Part shown: positions 34,761-46,549 of the stretch, one piece after another | Layout of the letters: every line of letters begins with the position of its first letter | How positions within the stretch are numbered: position 1 is the first letter of the stretch | Assembly (NCBI GenBank): GCA_018417955.1 | Contig: JACTVC010000010.1 | Coordinates: 942,763 to 1,006,762 of the forward strand | Length of the DNA stretch: 64,000 nucleotides | Direction of reading: 5' to 3' | Source: Laccaria trichodermophora | Lineage: Eukaryota; Basidiomycota; Agaricomycetes; Agaricales; Hydnangiaceae | Translations under genes and position numbers: made by a program | Notes under the pieces: generated by a model | The model's input: the letters and a program-made list of their open reading frames with translations, nothing else | Database searches by the model: none | Told to the model about the DNA's origin: nothing

Positions 34761-37590
34761 ATGTCGTCTTTTCTCGACCAGTACGACCCACTCGACGTTA
34801 TAGGCAACGGCTCCTTTGGCATCATTCGCAAAGTACGCCGGAAAAGCGATGGACTCGTGAGCGCAACCTCTTTTTCAACCTCGTCATTGTCTGACACCGT
34901 CGCGTAGATCTTTGCGCGGAAAGAGTTGAATTTCGAAAGAATGAGCGACAGGGATAGAAAACAAATTGTATCAGAAGTGTACGCGTCTCTTCTTGTTTCT
35001 GCTTGACCAAGCCGCTCACTCGTTCTAGAAACATTCTCAAAGACTTACACCACGACCACATTGTACGATATCACGACCGTTACGTTGATCGAGACGCTGG
35101 TATTCTCTACATCCTCATGGAGTACTGCGGTGGTGGAGACTTGTCCGCCATCATCAAACAAGCTATGAAGCAAAATCGTCCCATCTCAGAGGACGTCATT
35201 TGGAACTATTTCATGCAAATCCTCCTCGCGCTGCACCATTGCCACCACCCCAACGGCCATGGGAGGAGTTCAAGTGGCTCCGGCGCAAATGGAGTACCGT
35301 CAGATACCGAAAGTAGCTCACGCCGGGCTCAGATTCTACACAGGGATCTCAAGCCTGACAACGGTAAGGCCGCTTCTTCTCCAACAGTTTCCCCGGCTCA
35401 GGTTACCATCTAGTCTTCCTTGATGAAAACAATTGTGTAAAGCTCGGCGACTTCGGTTTATCGAAAGCTTTAGCTCAAGCGAGCTTCGCCAACACATACG
35501 TTGGCACCCCTTATTATATGTCACCGGAACTTATGCAAGAGAAGGCTTACGACTCGAAATCGGACATCTGGTCCCTCGGCTGTTTAATTTACGAACTATG
35601 TGCGCTCAAGCCGCCATTTCACGAAGCGAAAACACACTCCGAACTCAGCATTCTTATTAGGTTCGATCTACTCTTCCTTTTCTGTCAGGTTTTAAACATG
35701 TAACTAGAAATGGGCGCATTCCACCTCTCCCTCGGGGTTACTCCCAAGCTCTATTTGGGGTTATCAAGGCAATGTTGAATCTAAACGTGAGCAAAGTTTC
35801 GGTCCCTGAGCTAGTAGTGATACTTATCTATCTCAGCCCGCCATGCGGCCATCTGCTGCTCAACTCCTCCAACATGAGCGTCTCGAACTGGTCTTCAAGG
35901 TCGCGGAAACAGAAAAGATGTAAGTGTTCTCTACTTCGATTATGATGTAACTGATGTCGCAAGCAAGGTTATCGACAGTGAAGGCCCACAAAACCACCAT
36001 CGTTAATAAAGAACGCGAAGTTCTCGCTCGAGAGCAGGCTATTATCGAGAAAGAACAACACATCAACACCCTCTTTACGCAAAAGGACCAAGAAATAGCG
36101 GCACTCCAACACGTTATTGCCCAGCTACAGAATCAGCAGAACTGTCATCCCTCGCAACGCGACGTGGAAGTCGCAGTCAAACAAGCCATTGCCAGACGTG
36201 AAGAGGAGCTCCGGGTCCTCGTCATGAAGCGGGAGGAAGAGGTCGCGTTGGCCATGTCAAAACGGGAGGAAGAAATCATGGAGGCCGTCAGGCGTCGCGA
36301 AACCGAAGTCTGCGAGGCTTGGGTAGCACGGGAGTCAGAAATTAGAAAGGAAGTGGAACAGAGCATAAAAGCTGTTGAGGAGCGTATTGAGTGGATTGCG
36401 AAGAGGGAAAACGAGTTGAAAATTGAGGAAGCACGTTTAGACGGCATCCGTGAGGATGTTGAAGATAAAGTCAGAAAGTTGGAAGAGAGCATTGCAAAGG
36501 GTATGTATTATTATTCCCAATTCGCACGCGTTCGTTTCTTACAAAAGCTACAGGGAAGAAGGAAAAGACACCTCTGGAAGAAGTCAAGAACCTTCTTGTA
36601 CCACTTGGTCGCATAGCTCATGAAACACCATCACAGCAACGCAAGTTCGATAATCAGCCTACACCCAAACCATCTGGTATACGCCCACTAGAGACACCTA
36701 TTACCCGCCCCGCATACACCAACTTTATCCCCTCCGCAATGAAAGGCGTTGTCCTCACTGCGACTGGGGAAACCCTTGCGACACCTACACCGACAGAACT
36801 AGTGAATCTGTTCGACGCTTCACCGAAAGTTGGCTTGAACTTTGCCAAGATTTTTGATTTTGAGGACGCGGATGACGAGGAAGGAGGTGAGAAACAGAAG
36901 AGAGAAGAGGAAACGCACAGTCCGCCACCTAGTCCAAGTTCAAGGAAGGAACGAGAAAGGCGTCCAAAGGAAAAAGGGGAAGGTTCAAGCTCAGATGCAG
37001 GTTCCGTCAACACAAACGCGCTACCACCTACTCGACTCCGTCGACCGTCTATTAGATCATCTACTGTTCGACCTTCACATACACGGTCATCAACAATTCC
37101 TCCATCTACCACCGACACAGCATCAATAGCGTCATCCTCTTCAACCTCTTCATCATCCTCGTCCTCATCCGCATCGCAACCCTACCCTCAACCCAAACCC
37201 CTTCCACACCCACACCTCCACACCTCCACAGCCATTACACGTTCTAGCAGCGTACCAATGCCCCGCTCATTACCATCACCAGAATATGACCTCGGAGACG
37301 AAGAAAACCTCCCCAGTCCTTTCCTAAAGAGAACAGAACGCCAGAATCTCGCAGTGAAGCAGGACTCTTCGGCAGCGGTACGGAAGAAGAGGCCTAGTAC
37401 AGGGAACGTCCTCAGAGCCATGGCGGCCGCAAATAATGTGGGACGCAAGACCAATGGGGCGAGTACCACGGCATTGCCTTGGCCTTCGACTACAGCGACA
37501 ACAACGGATAACGCTGGGGAGGCTCGACCCTCGTTAGCTAGTGCAAGAAAGGCAAGCGAGGAGGCACGCAAGGCATTGTTACGGCCATAG
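34761..37590 (+). CDS. NIMA-family mitotic Ser/Thr kinase
   Basis: Predicted G2/M and spindle-pole kinase (Aspergillus NIMA, S. pombe Fin1, NEK2 family). The N-terminal kinase domain shows the glycine loop [11 protein letters not shown], catalytic lysine in 'FARKELNF', hinge '[13 protein letters not shown]', catalytic loop [11 protein letters not shown] in '[11 protein letters not shown]', and activation segment '[14 protein letters not shown]'. A Gly/Ser-rich insert before HRD is typical of fungal NIMA. A long coiled coil (about 35960-36510, many 'RREEE' heptads) is the expected dimerisation segment. The C-terminal 300 residues are low complexity, rich in Ser, Pro and Thr, with a polyserine tract (about 37130-37180). 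About six short introns interrupt the kinase and coiled-coil parts. The start at 34761 directly precedes the kinase domain. Confidence 0.93.
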
Positions 37591-37935
37591 ACTTTGGATA
37601 CCTTCTACTTTGACAGGCTTTGATTAGGGGCACATGTTACAATTGATTTTCTTCGTTTATGATCTTTTTTTCTTTCAGTTGGACTGTCTACACACTTATG
37701 AAATGGGGACTCTTGAGCCCCCATGAATGGCATACCTAGGGTCGGCTGAGGATAATAGCAGAGAGACTATACAACACCATATTTACAGAAACACAAGGGC
37801 AGGGTTCCCAATTTGCTGACAGAAGAGTTGGACATAACTGATATTGAAATTCTAAACCCATATATTATCATGAACCACCACAAAATGGTCGACAATCCCA
37901 CATTATTAAATGTTTAGAGGAGGGTGAGATCTAGT
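37591..37935. other. Intergenic spacer
   Basis: Spacer between the NIMA gene stop and a possible convergent small gene. No motif, tRNA or repeat was recognised. Confidence 0.4.
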
Positions 37936-38232
37936 TTATCCGTATGACGATAGTTTACCCATATGACGATAGGAAAATAGCAATATGCGTGAACCTAAGA
38001 AGTAAATGAAAGCTCGAGTGGCATAGGGAATGTGGAGAAAGAGAAGGCGAGCGCCAAACGAATGACGGTCGTAGGAGAGAAAACGTCGAAAGGACATATT
38101 GTTCATCCAATCGTGGCGGTGACTGGCTTGCCTCCAGATACGCTTGCGTGAAGCGTGAGTGTCAACGCCAGGCGGGGTCCGTGATCCGTCCTTTTCAGTT
38201 CTCGACAATACCGATCCAGAAAATCCTCTCAT
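37936..38232 (-). CDS. Hypothetical small membrane protein
   Basis: A 98-codon open frame rich in Arg and Ser in its first half, with one likely membrane segment near the end ('LLFLHIPYATRAFIYFLGSRILLFSY'). The frame stays open upstream to an apparent acceptor at about 38286, where 'VESPRKQLLRVPAQNQI' would precede the Met used here, so the protein may be longer with a start codon in a 5' exon near 38440. I do not recognise the family. Support is limited to open-frame length, the hydrophobic segment and placement in an otherwise gene-sized gap. Confidence 0.35.
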   Translation of the reverse strand: MRGFSGSVLSRTEKDGSRTPPGVDTHASRKRIWRQASHRHDWMNNMSFRRFLSYDRHSFGARLLFLHIPYATRAFIYFLGSRILLFSYRHMGKLSSYG

Positions 38233-38861
38233 GATCTGGTTCTGAGCGGGGACTCGAAGGAGCTGTTTTCTTGGTGATTCGACCTAAATGTTAGTGATGC
38301 TCAAGGTGCAACATAGAACGGAGACGGGGCCGATAGGAAGAATTGGAGTGCAGGGGAAAACAGAAATAGGGCTAGATAGATGACTGATTAGAACGGATTA
38401 ATAGGTCAAGGGAAGAAAAAAGACGGACGACTCCCACCATGGCCAGTGAAGGTCTCACACATTCGTTCGTTGCTCAGGTAAATATGCGGCAGTTTGGGAG
38501 CGATATAGGCGCGACTAGGCATCATTACCGATGGCGTCGATACCGAGTTACTGGAGGCGGATAAGGGCAGCGAACGGACGGCTAGGAGGAAGGCTACACA
38601 CCATAGTTCTTGGCAACTTGGTGCTTTGAAAGAGTTTCGCGCCCGAGCTAGAGGAAGATTAGAGATATAGATGGCTGAGACAAGAAATGGGAGACCTACG
38701 AAGTTGGAGGAACTTGAAGGAATAGTGTGGGAAGTAAGCTGTACGCAAACTTTTGAGTCACTTTATCTTTCCTTCATATATGACCTTCAACTCAGCCGAT
38801 TTCCACTAAACCTCTTTTTCAATCGACAAGCTTCAATCAAGCTCTACAACCTCTCGTCACC
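38233..38861. other. Divergent spacer upstream of TPR-CHAT
   Basis: Probably holds the promoters of the small minus-strand gene and of the TPR-CHAT gene, with a C/T-rich stretch near 38760-38860 just before the plus-strand start. A plus-strand open frame at 38671-38919 has no recognisable content and I treat it as leader sequence. Confidence 0.35.
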
Positions 38862-40139
38862 ATGCAAGAGTCATCCAATACTTACCGCAATTCAGATGTG
38901 CCTTCCATTCAAGAGCTAGATTATCATATCGTGGGAGCAGGCGTTCGTATCACACATTAGGGAGGTATCTTTCGTGGTTGTTAACAATACTTATACAGAC
39001 CCCAGGTGGAGACAGTGACCGTACCGAAGCCAGTGCACAGGAGAGCCCTCAACTAGTACGTCCTTTACAACAATCAATCCATCGCGATAGGCTAATGAGG
39101 AGCAGGTCGGACCAGCTGATTGCACAACAGACATTGATAGGAACACTATCGCTACCGATGTAAGTAAATGATGTTGTCTCACTTCCCCATATTGTGATTA
39201 TTATGACATATACTGCAGGAGTTTATTAGCGATGGCGAGGATGATGTGTCTGCAATGATCAATCTTGCCGTCTTGCTAATGGCAGAATGCAAGGCAGGGT
39301 TATCACTTTCAAAGCTAAACAGTGTGGTCTTTCTGTTTCGTCAAGTTGGGGACAGCCACCCGGCAACACACCTGCACCCTGCTGCCAAGAGAAATCTTGC
39401 ATCTGTATTGGGTGTCAGATTCATGTACACAAATCAGAGACATGATTTGATGGAATCTTTGACTCTTCGCAAGGAGATACTTGAGGGTTGGAATTCAGAC
39501 CAAGAGGCAAGCCCTGAAGTGAGCACATTTCATTCTTGACAACATATATTAGCTGAGTGAAGATTAAGACCAATACCACCATCCAACTAGAGGATGAGAC
39601 AGACACTGAAGACACATTGGAACTGGCGAAGGGATTATTGATGGACTTCCAAAAGTCAACTTCCCTTAACATTCTGAACAAGATTGTCTTCCTTGTTCAA
39701 CAGGCACTTGCACAATTATCAGGTGCATCTACTAGCCGGTTCATTGCATTGACGACTCTGGTTGATGCATTATATGCCCGCTTTAACCATTCCTATGATC
39801 TGACCGACCTGAATGAAGCAATTTCTAGGTTGCAAGATGCTAGCAAATGTTGCACAGAGCGAGATTGGCAAGAATCAAACATAAACTTCCGGATCTGTGG
39901 ACTGTTAGCAACACGATTTGATTTAATGGGGGATATTTATGATCTTCAAACAGGGTGGGATTGGACTATTAAAGGCACTGAAACTTCCACAGGTAATCTG
40001 GAAATGCTTCAGTTCACCAATGAGCTTTGTAAACAGTTCACAATGTCAGTTAACATGGCTGACTTGAATACTGCAGTGACACTTTTTGAGGAAGGGATTA
40101 CAGGACTACCTCAGGGAAGAGAGAATTATGCAGCTGTTC

Positions 40140-43100
40140 TCATGAATTTTGCTTCTGTACTGTGGACTGGATTTCAAGAATATCAGCGAAGCCATGTTGA
40201 TGAAGCCATTTCTCTGCACAGGCAAAATCTTGAGCTCCAACTTCCACCCCATCCTGACCGATCCAACTTGCTTAACAATCTTGCTTCTGCACTGGCAACC
40301 CGATTTGAGCAAGGAGGTCAGCAAAGTGATCTTGAAGAAGCCATTTCTCTGCACAGGCAAGCTCTTGAGCTCCAACTTCTACCCCATCCCCTTCGATCCC
40401 AGTTACTCAACAATCTTGGAAATGCACTGTCAACCCGATTTCAGCAAGGAGGTCAGCAAAGTGATGTTGATGAAGCCATCTCTCTGCACAGACAAGCTCT
40501 TTTGCTCCAGCTTCCATCCTATCCTGTCCAATCCAGCTCTCTTCACAATCTTGCAAATGTACTGTTGATCCGATTTGAGAAAGGAGGTCAGCCACAAAGT
40601 GATCTCAATGAAGCCATTTCTCTGCACAGGCAAGCTCTCAATCTCCGACTTCCACCACATCCCCAGCGATCCAGCTCACTCAACAATCTTGCTTCTGCAC
40701 TGTTGACCCAATTCAGGCAAGGAGGTCAGCAAAGTGATCTTGATGAAGCCATTTCTCTGCAGAGGCAAGCCCTCAAGCTCCAAGCTCCACCCCATCCCAA
40801 CCAAGCTAGCTTGCTCAACAATCTTGCTTCTGCACTGTTGACTCACTTTGGGCAAGGAGGTCAACAAAGTGATCTCAATGAAGCCATTTCTCTTTACAGG
40901 CAAGCTCTTGAGCTCCAACTTCCACCCCATCCCCACCGATCCAGATCTCTTCACAATCTTGCAAATGCACTGTTGACTCAATTTGGGCAAGGAGGTCAGC
41001 AAAGTGATCTCGATGAAGCCATTTCTCTGCACAGGCAAGCTCTCAAGCTCCGACTTCCACCCCATCCTCTTCAATCCAGCTCACTCAATGATCTTGCAAA
41101 TGCACTGTCAACCCGATTTCAGCAAGGGGGTCAGCGAAATGATCTTGATGAAGCCATTTCTTTGCACAGGCAAGCTCTTGAGCTCCGACTTCCACCCCAT
41201 CCTGACCGATCCAGCTCTCTTCATAATCTTGCAAATGTACTATGGACCCAATTCATACAAGGAGGTCAGCCACAAAGTGATCTTGATGAAGCCATTTCTC
41301 TGCACAGGCAAGCTCTTGTGCTCCGGCTTCCACCTCATCCTGACCAACCCAGCTCTCTTCATAATCTTGCAAATGTACTATGGACCCGATTCAAGCATGG
41401 AGGTCAGCCACAAAGTGATCTTGATGAAGCCATTTCTCTGCACAGGCAAGCTCTTGAGCTTTGACTTCCACCCCATCCTGACCAATCCAGCTCTCTTCAC
41501 AATCTTGCAATTGTACTATGGACACGATTTGAGCAAGGAGGTCAGCCAAAAAGTGATCTTGATGAAGCCGTTTCTCTGCACAGGCAAGCTCTCAAGCTCC
41601 GACTTCCACCCCATCCTCTTCTATCCAGCTCACTCAATGATCTTGCAAATGTGCTGTCAACCCAATTTCAGCAAGGAGGTCAGCGAAGTGATCTTGATGA
41701 AGCCATTTCTCTGCACAGGCAAGCTCTTGAGCTCCAACTTCCACCCCATCCTGACCGATCCCACTCACTTTACAATCTTGCAAATGCACTGTTGATTCAA
41801 TTTATGCAAGGAGGTCAGCGAAGTGATCTTGATGAAGCCATTTCTCTGCACAGGCAAGCTCTTGAGCTTCGACTTCCACCCCATCCTGACCGATCCAGCT
41901 CTCTTCACAATCTTGCAATTGTACTATGGACCCGATTTGAGCAAGGAGGTCAGCCAAAAAGTGATCTCAATGAAGCCATTTCTCTGCATAGGCAAGCTCT
42001 CAAGCTCCAACTTCCACCCCATCCCCTTCAATGCAGCTCATTTCACAATCTTGCTTCTGCACTGTTGACCAAATTTAAGCAAGAAGGTCAGAAAAGTTAT
42101 CTTGATGAAGCCATTTCTCTTTACAGGCAAGCTCTTGAGCTCCAACTTCCACCCCATCCTGACCGATCCAGCTCGCTCAATGGTCTTGCAAATGCGCTGT
42201 CAACTCAATTTGAGCAAGGGAGTCAGCGAAGTGATCTTGATGAAGCCATTTCTCTGCACAGGCAAGCTCTCAAGCTCCAACTTCCACCCCATCCCCTTCG
42301 CTCCACCTCACTCAACAATCTTGCAAATGCACTGTTGACTCACTTTGGGCAAGGAGGTCAGCAAAGTGATCTCGATGAAGCCATTTCTCTGCACAGGCAA
42401 GCTCTTGAGCTCCGACTTCCACCCCATCCTGACCAATCCAACTCTCTTCACAATCTTGCAATTGTACTATGGACCCAATTTGAGCAAGGAGGTCCACAAT
42501 GTGATCTCGATGAAGCCATTTCTCTGCACAGGCAAGCTCTCGAGCTCCGACTTCCACCCCATCCTCTTCGATCCATCTCACTAAATAGTCTTGCAAATAC
42601 ACTGTCAACCCGATTTAAGCAAGGAGGTCAGCGAAGTGATCTTGATGAGGCCATTTCTCTACACAGGCAAGCTCTCGAGCTCCAACTTCCACCCCATCCC
42701 CACCGATCCCACTCACTTCACAATCTTGCAAATGCACTGTTGACTCAATTTAAGCAAGGAGGTCAGCAAAGTGATCTTGATGAAGCCATTTCTCTGCACA
42801 GGCAAGCTCTTGAGCTTCGACTTCCAACCCATCCTAACCGATCCAGCTCTCTTCACAATCTTGCAATTGTACTATGGACCCGGTTTGAGCAAGGAGGTCA
42901 GCCAAAAAGTGATCTTGATGAAGCCATTTCTCTGCACAGGCAAGCTCTCAAGCTCCAACTTCCACCCCATCCCCTTCGCTCCACCTCACTTCACAATCTT
43001 GCTTCTGCACTGTTGACCCAATTTCAGCAAGAAGGTCAGAAAAGTGATCTTGATGAAGCCATTTCTCTTTACAGGCAAGCTCTTGAGCTCCAACTTCCAC

Positions 43101-43210
43101 CCCATCCTGACCGATCCAGCTCGCTCCACAATCTTGCTTCTGCACTGTTGACCCAATTTCAGCAAGAAGGTCAGCAAAGTAATCTTGATGAAGCAATGTC
43201 TCTATTTCTT
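40140..43210 (+). repeat. Tandem TPR-coding minisatellite, about 23 units of 135/138 bp
   Basis: Each unit encodes 45 residues of the form LHNLANALLTQFQQGG..SDLDEAISLHRQALELQLPPHP, or 46 residues where 'QPQSD' or 'QPKSD' replaces 'QQSD'. Units are near-identical at DNA level, including third positions, so they were homogenised by unequal crossing-over or gene conversion. A higher-order period of seven units (948 bp) is visible: the block at about 41860-42250 reappears at about 42815-43200. The antisense strand and other plus frames also stay open for long stretches purely because of the repeat. Confidence 0.92.
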
Positions 43211-44274
43211 ACTGCTACCCAATACCCCCTCCAATCTCCATCTAATCGCCTTCGCATTGCAAGGAAATGGATATATTATGCAAATAGTTTTCAACATAGC
43301 TCTGCAATTGATGCTTATGAAGCTTCCATACAGGCCTTACCACAGGTGGCTGCTCTGAGCTTGGATGTAGCATCACGGCAGGATGCCCTGGCTGCAGGCA
43401 GTGATGGCTTAGCTCGGGATGCAGCTAGATGTGCTATTCGCTCTGGATGTATAGACAAAGCTATAGAACTTCTAGAAGCAGGACGAAGTATCTTCTGGTC
43501 ACAGGTCCTATCTCTCCGCTCACCCTTTGATCAACTCCACAAGATTGAACCAAAATTAGCAGCTAAGCTACAAAATATTGCAACTCAGCTGGAGGTTGGA
43601 TCTCATCGTGATGTTTTTTCTGAGATTTTGGACAACAGGAAGAAGTTATCTATAGACCAGGAAGCTGCCCGACTCAATCGCCTTAATGAAGAATGGGCTC
43701 AATCTATTCACAAAGTTAGGCAACTTAGTGGATTTGAGGACTTTCTACACCCATCCCATTTATCCTCACTCAAAGCAGCTGCATCAGAACATCCAGTTAT
43801 CATTCTCATAGCAAATGATGATGAAAGCCATTGCCTCATCATGACATCAACAATAATTCATCACATCCTTCTTCCATACTTAGACACTCCTATGTTGAAG
43901 GCACTTGCTGATCTCATTCAGATAGCTAGCTCTCAGTCACCAATATCACGCCTCATTGATCAAACCCAAGACATATATATAAAGCTTCTGGGAGAAGAGC
44001 GAGCAGGGAGGGTTAGCAGCAATCCTCAGTTTACATCTTTAGATGACATGTTCAGAACTGTTTTGAGGGTGCTGTGGGATGAATTGGTGAAGCCAGTCAT
44101 TGATTTTCTCAATATTAAGGTCAGTCAATATATTTGAAAATGATCAACCTACTTACAAGATATTATAGAAATCAGATGAAATGACTGTCCTGCAATGGTG
44201 CCCAACTGGTTATTTCACCTTCCTTCCCATCCATGCTGCAGGCTGCTATTATGACAAGCTAGCTATTGATTGTG

Positions 44275-44868
44275 TAGTGTTGCCGAAGTTCGGTTCAGTC
44301 CGGTTCAGACCCCCTTTGGTCCGAACCTGAACCTGAACCTCCTACAAATTTTCCGAGCCTGAACCGAACCCGAACCGTGCGTTCGGTTCGGGTTCGAACC
44401 TTCTGAACCTTGTAATTTTTTAAAATCAAAATTTTCGCCTTTTTTCGTGTCCAAACGCTTCGAAACACATGTGTAATCTCTAAAAATCAGTTATTTATGC
44501 AATGCCGTGGCACAAACCATGTTTGATAAGCCAAATAGATATTATACAACAGACCCCAACAAGTGCACATGTGGGAAAGCGACCTAAAATATGGCCATCA
44601 ACCATCAGGATTTGATACTTTACATTTAAATACTGTAGTTGTTACAGATCACAATAGTTTTGAACGAAAAAATTGCAAAAAAATGTCCAAAACAGAGGGA
44701 AAGTAGGCCCCCCAAGGGCTAAAGGTTCAGAGGTTCGGTTCAGTCCAAACCTGTTCTCCAGAAAATTTCTGGAGCCCGAACCTGAACCTGAACTCGAACC
44801 GAACTTTGTGTTCGGTTCAGAGGGTTCGGGTTCGAACCGAAGTTCTGGACTGAACTTCGGCAACGCTA
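44275..44868. mobile_element. hAT-type MITE, 594 bp, in the CHAT exon
   Basis: Terminal inverted repeats are TAGTGTTGCCGAAGTTC on the left and, on the right, the inverted TAGCGTTGCCGAAGTTC. The exact 8-bp duplication TGATTGTG flanks it (44267-44274 and 44869-44876), as expected for hAT. Both halves are packed with GGTTCGG / CCTGAACC subterminal motifs, with a short AT-rich unique centre. It has no transposase. Ends and motif style resemble, but are not the same as, the autonomous-size hAT at 8575-13227. Confidence 0.93.
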
Positions 44869-45622
44869 TGATTGTGCCCCAGATTACTTCATTTCTTCAT
44901 ACACTCCATCCATAGGGGCACTTCTTGCTTTGGATTCAGCTCCCACCACCCAATCATTCCAAATGATGGCTGTGATCCAATCTAAAGGGCTGCCTTCTAC
45001 AAGAAGGGAGCTAGAAATCATTCGGCGACATGTATCTTGTGAAGCTCTTGTTGAATTAGGAGTTCCTGGAGTACCTGCTGGAGTTGAAGCTGTTGCCTCC
45101 CATCTTTCAAATGTGTCTATTGTTCACTTCGCGTGCCATGGGAATCAAGATCCATGTAAACCACTTGACAGTGGGCTCAAGCTCGATGATGGGCTACTCC
45201 AAATTTCAAGAATTATGAAGGAAAAGATGCCAAATGGATCACTTGCATTTCTCTGTGCTTGTGAGACAGCCATGGGTGATCAAAATCTACCAGATGAGGC
45301 GATGAGCATAGGTGCAAGCTTGATTTTTTCTGGATTTCGGCGGGTCATTGCTACTATGTGGTAGGTTCTTATTTGCATTGTTCCCTTGAAAATACATTCT
45401 GAGAGTGTTAATAATTGGGCTAGGAAAATGATGGATGAAGATGGACCTACTATTGTGGACACATTCTATGAAGAACTTTTCTTTGGCAGTCCTGATGGAG
45501 GACTGGCTCTTAAACCTGATATGACAAAGTCTGCTCTAGCCCTTCACCTGGCAGTCAAGAAACTCCGTTCACAGGGTGTTTCATTCCATCGTTGGGTTCC
45601 CTTCATCCATATGGGCAAATAA

Positions 45623-46549
45623 TGTGGGTACAATATTCTGCACTGTACCTTTCGACTTCATTTGGGATATTTTTCGTTTCTCCATTGAAGGCTGCCCTCG
45701 TTTGTAAATCACTCTATGATATTTTGCCGTGAGAATCAATTTTTAGTCTTACCTGCCCGTCGTCTGCCTCGAGATTGGTGCTTATTTCTCAGGACTACAC
45801 CCTTCCTTCAAGTTCCCCAAGCAGAACCAAGGCCCCTCTGGGTAGGGGGAGAAATACAGGGCTCATTGGGCATCATCTCCTCCTTTGTTTGGTATGTGAC
45901 ACCGCGAACGGGAATGGATGTCCAACCCGCCTCAACAGTGACGACCATGAACCCCCAGTACATCACATCGCCTCCGTCAATGAACCTTCCCCTCAATCTA
46001 TCAACACCGACGTTGTGAACTCGCAGAGCTTCCATAACAGGGCACCTGCAGCCCCACGATTGCTGCAGCGTCGCCTCTATCTACATTATCATTCATTGGA
46101 CCAGTTTCCGCCTACCATCTATCTTTGCGAACCCTCGGCCGTCGACAATCATCATTTGACCAGAGGGGTGCACCCCTTCAACCTCATATCGTTTCATCCC
46201 AAGTCTTTCAATTGTCTCACCTCTGGATGGATGCGGAATTTGGATCGTGTTCGTTTTGGTAAGGTACAGATGAAGGGGTACATGCGGCGTTCGTCGACGG
46301 GTGAACGCTTTTATGGGTGATATGAGAAGGGTATGATGGTTGAAGCTTGAGAAGGGCAGGACGGCGTCAAGACCATTGAGGCCAATAACGTTGCAGCCGA
46401 GCACTTATGCGACAGGTACATGTTCTTTCTCCGGGCAAGGATGAATCACAATTTGTCTGAAGCAATGGTCATTTTGTAAGATTTCAGAAGAGAGCGTAAA
46501 GGTAAAAAGTAAAGAGGATACAAATTACATAACGAGATTTCGTTTTCTT
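45623..46549. other. Spacer with unrecognised open frames
   Basis: Overlapping open frames occur on both strands (plus 45775-46320; minus 45808-46035 and 46093-46404). None shows a motif I recognise or a convincing exon chain. GC content looks similar to the neighbouring genes, so a small unknown gene is possible. Confidence 0.35.

Larger units (their letters stand above)
38862..45622 (+). pseudogene. TPR-CHAT protease gene, broken by a stop and a MITE
   Basis: The start 38862 is followed by at least four short 5' introns (donors GTTCGT, GTACGT, GTAAGT, GTGAGC) and one large exon from about 39569. The product has a helical N-terminal region, about 23 TPR-type units of 45-46 residues (40140-43210), a linker, and a C-terminal CHAT domain (about 43700-45622). 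The CHAT dyad is visible: His in 'VHFACHGNQD' (about 45130) and Cys in 'LAFLCACETAMGD' (about 45260). CHAT is a caspase-like protease fold (clan CD). Two lesions are seen: TGA at 41462-41464, where sister repeats have CGA, and a 594-bp MITE at 44275-44868 inside the CHAT exon. Removing the MITE and one duplication copy restores ..DCAPDYFISSYTPSIGALL.., a family-like stretch. Otherwise the frame is intact, so inactivation looks recent. Introns near 44110-44168 and 45362-45422 also splice in frame. Confidence 0.9.

Noticed and set aside
40106..43196. Long open frames on the minus strand and other plus frames across the TPR array
   Set aside because: They are by-products of a codon-periodic repeat lacking stops in several frames; their sequences are low-information repeats and have no start or exon support.
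40140..43210. Regular direct repeats suggestive of a CRISPR-like array or satellite
   Set aside because: Units are contiguous 135/138-bp codon-periodic blocks encoding TPR repeats with no spacers; the organism is a fungus.
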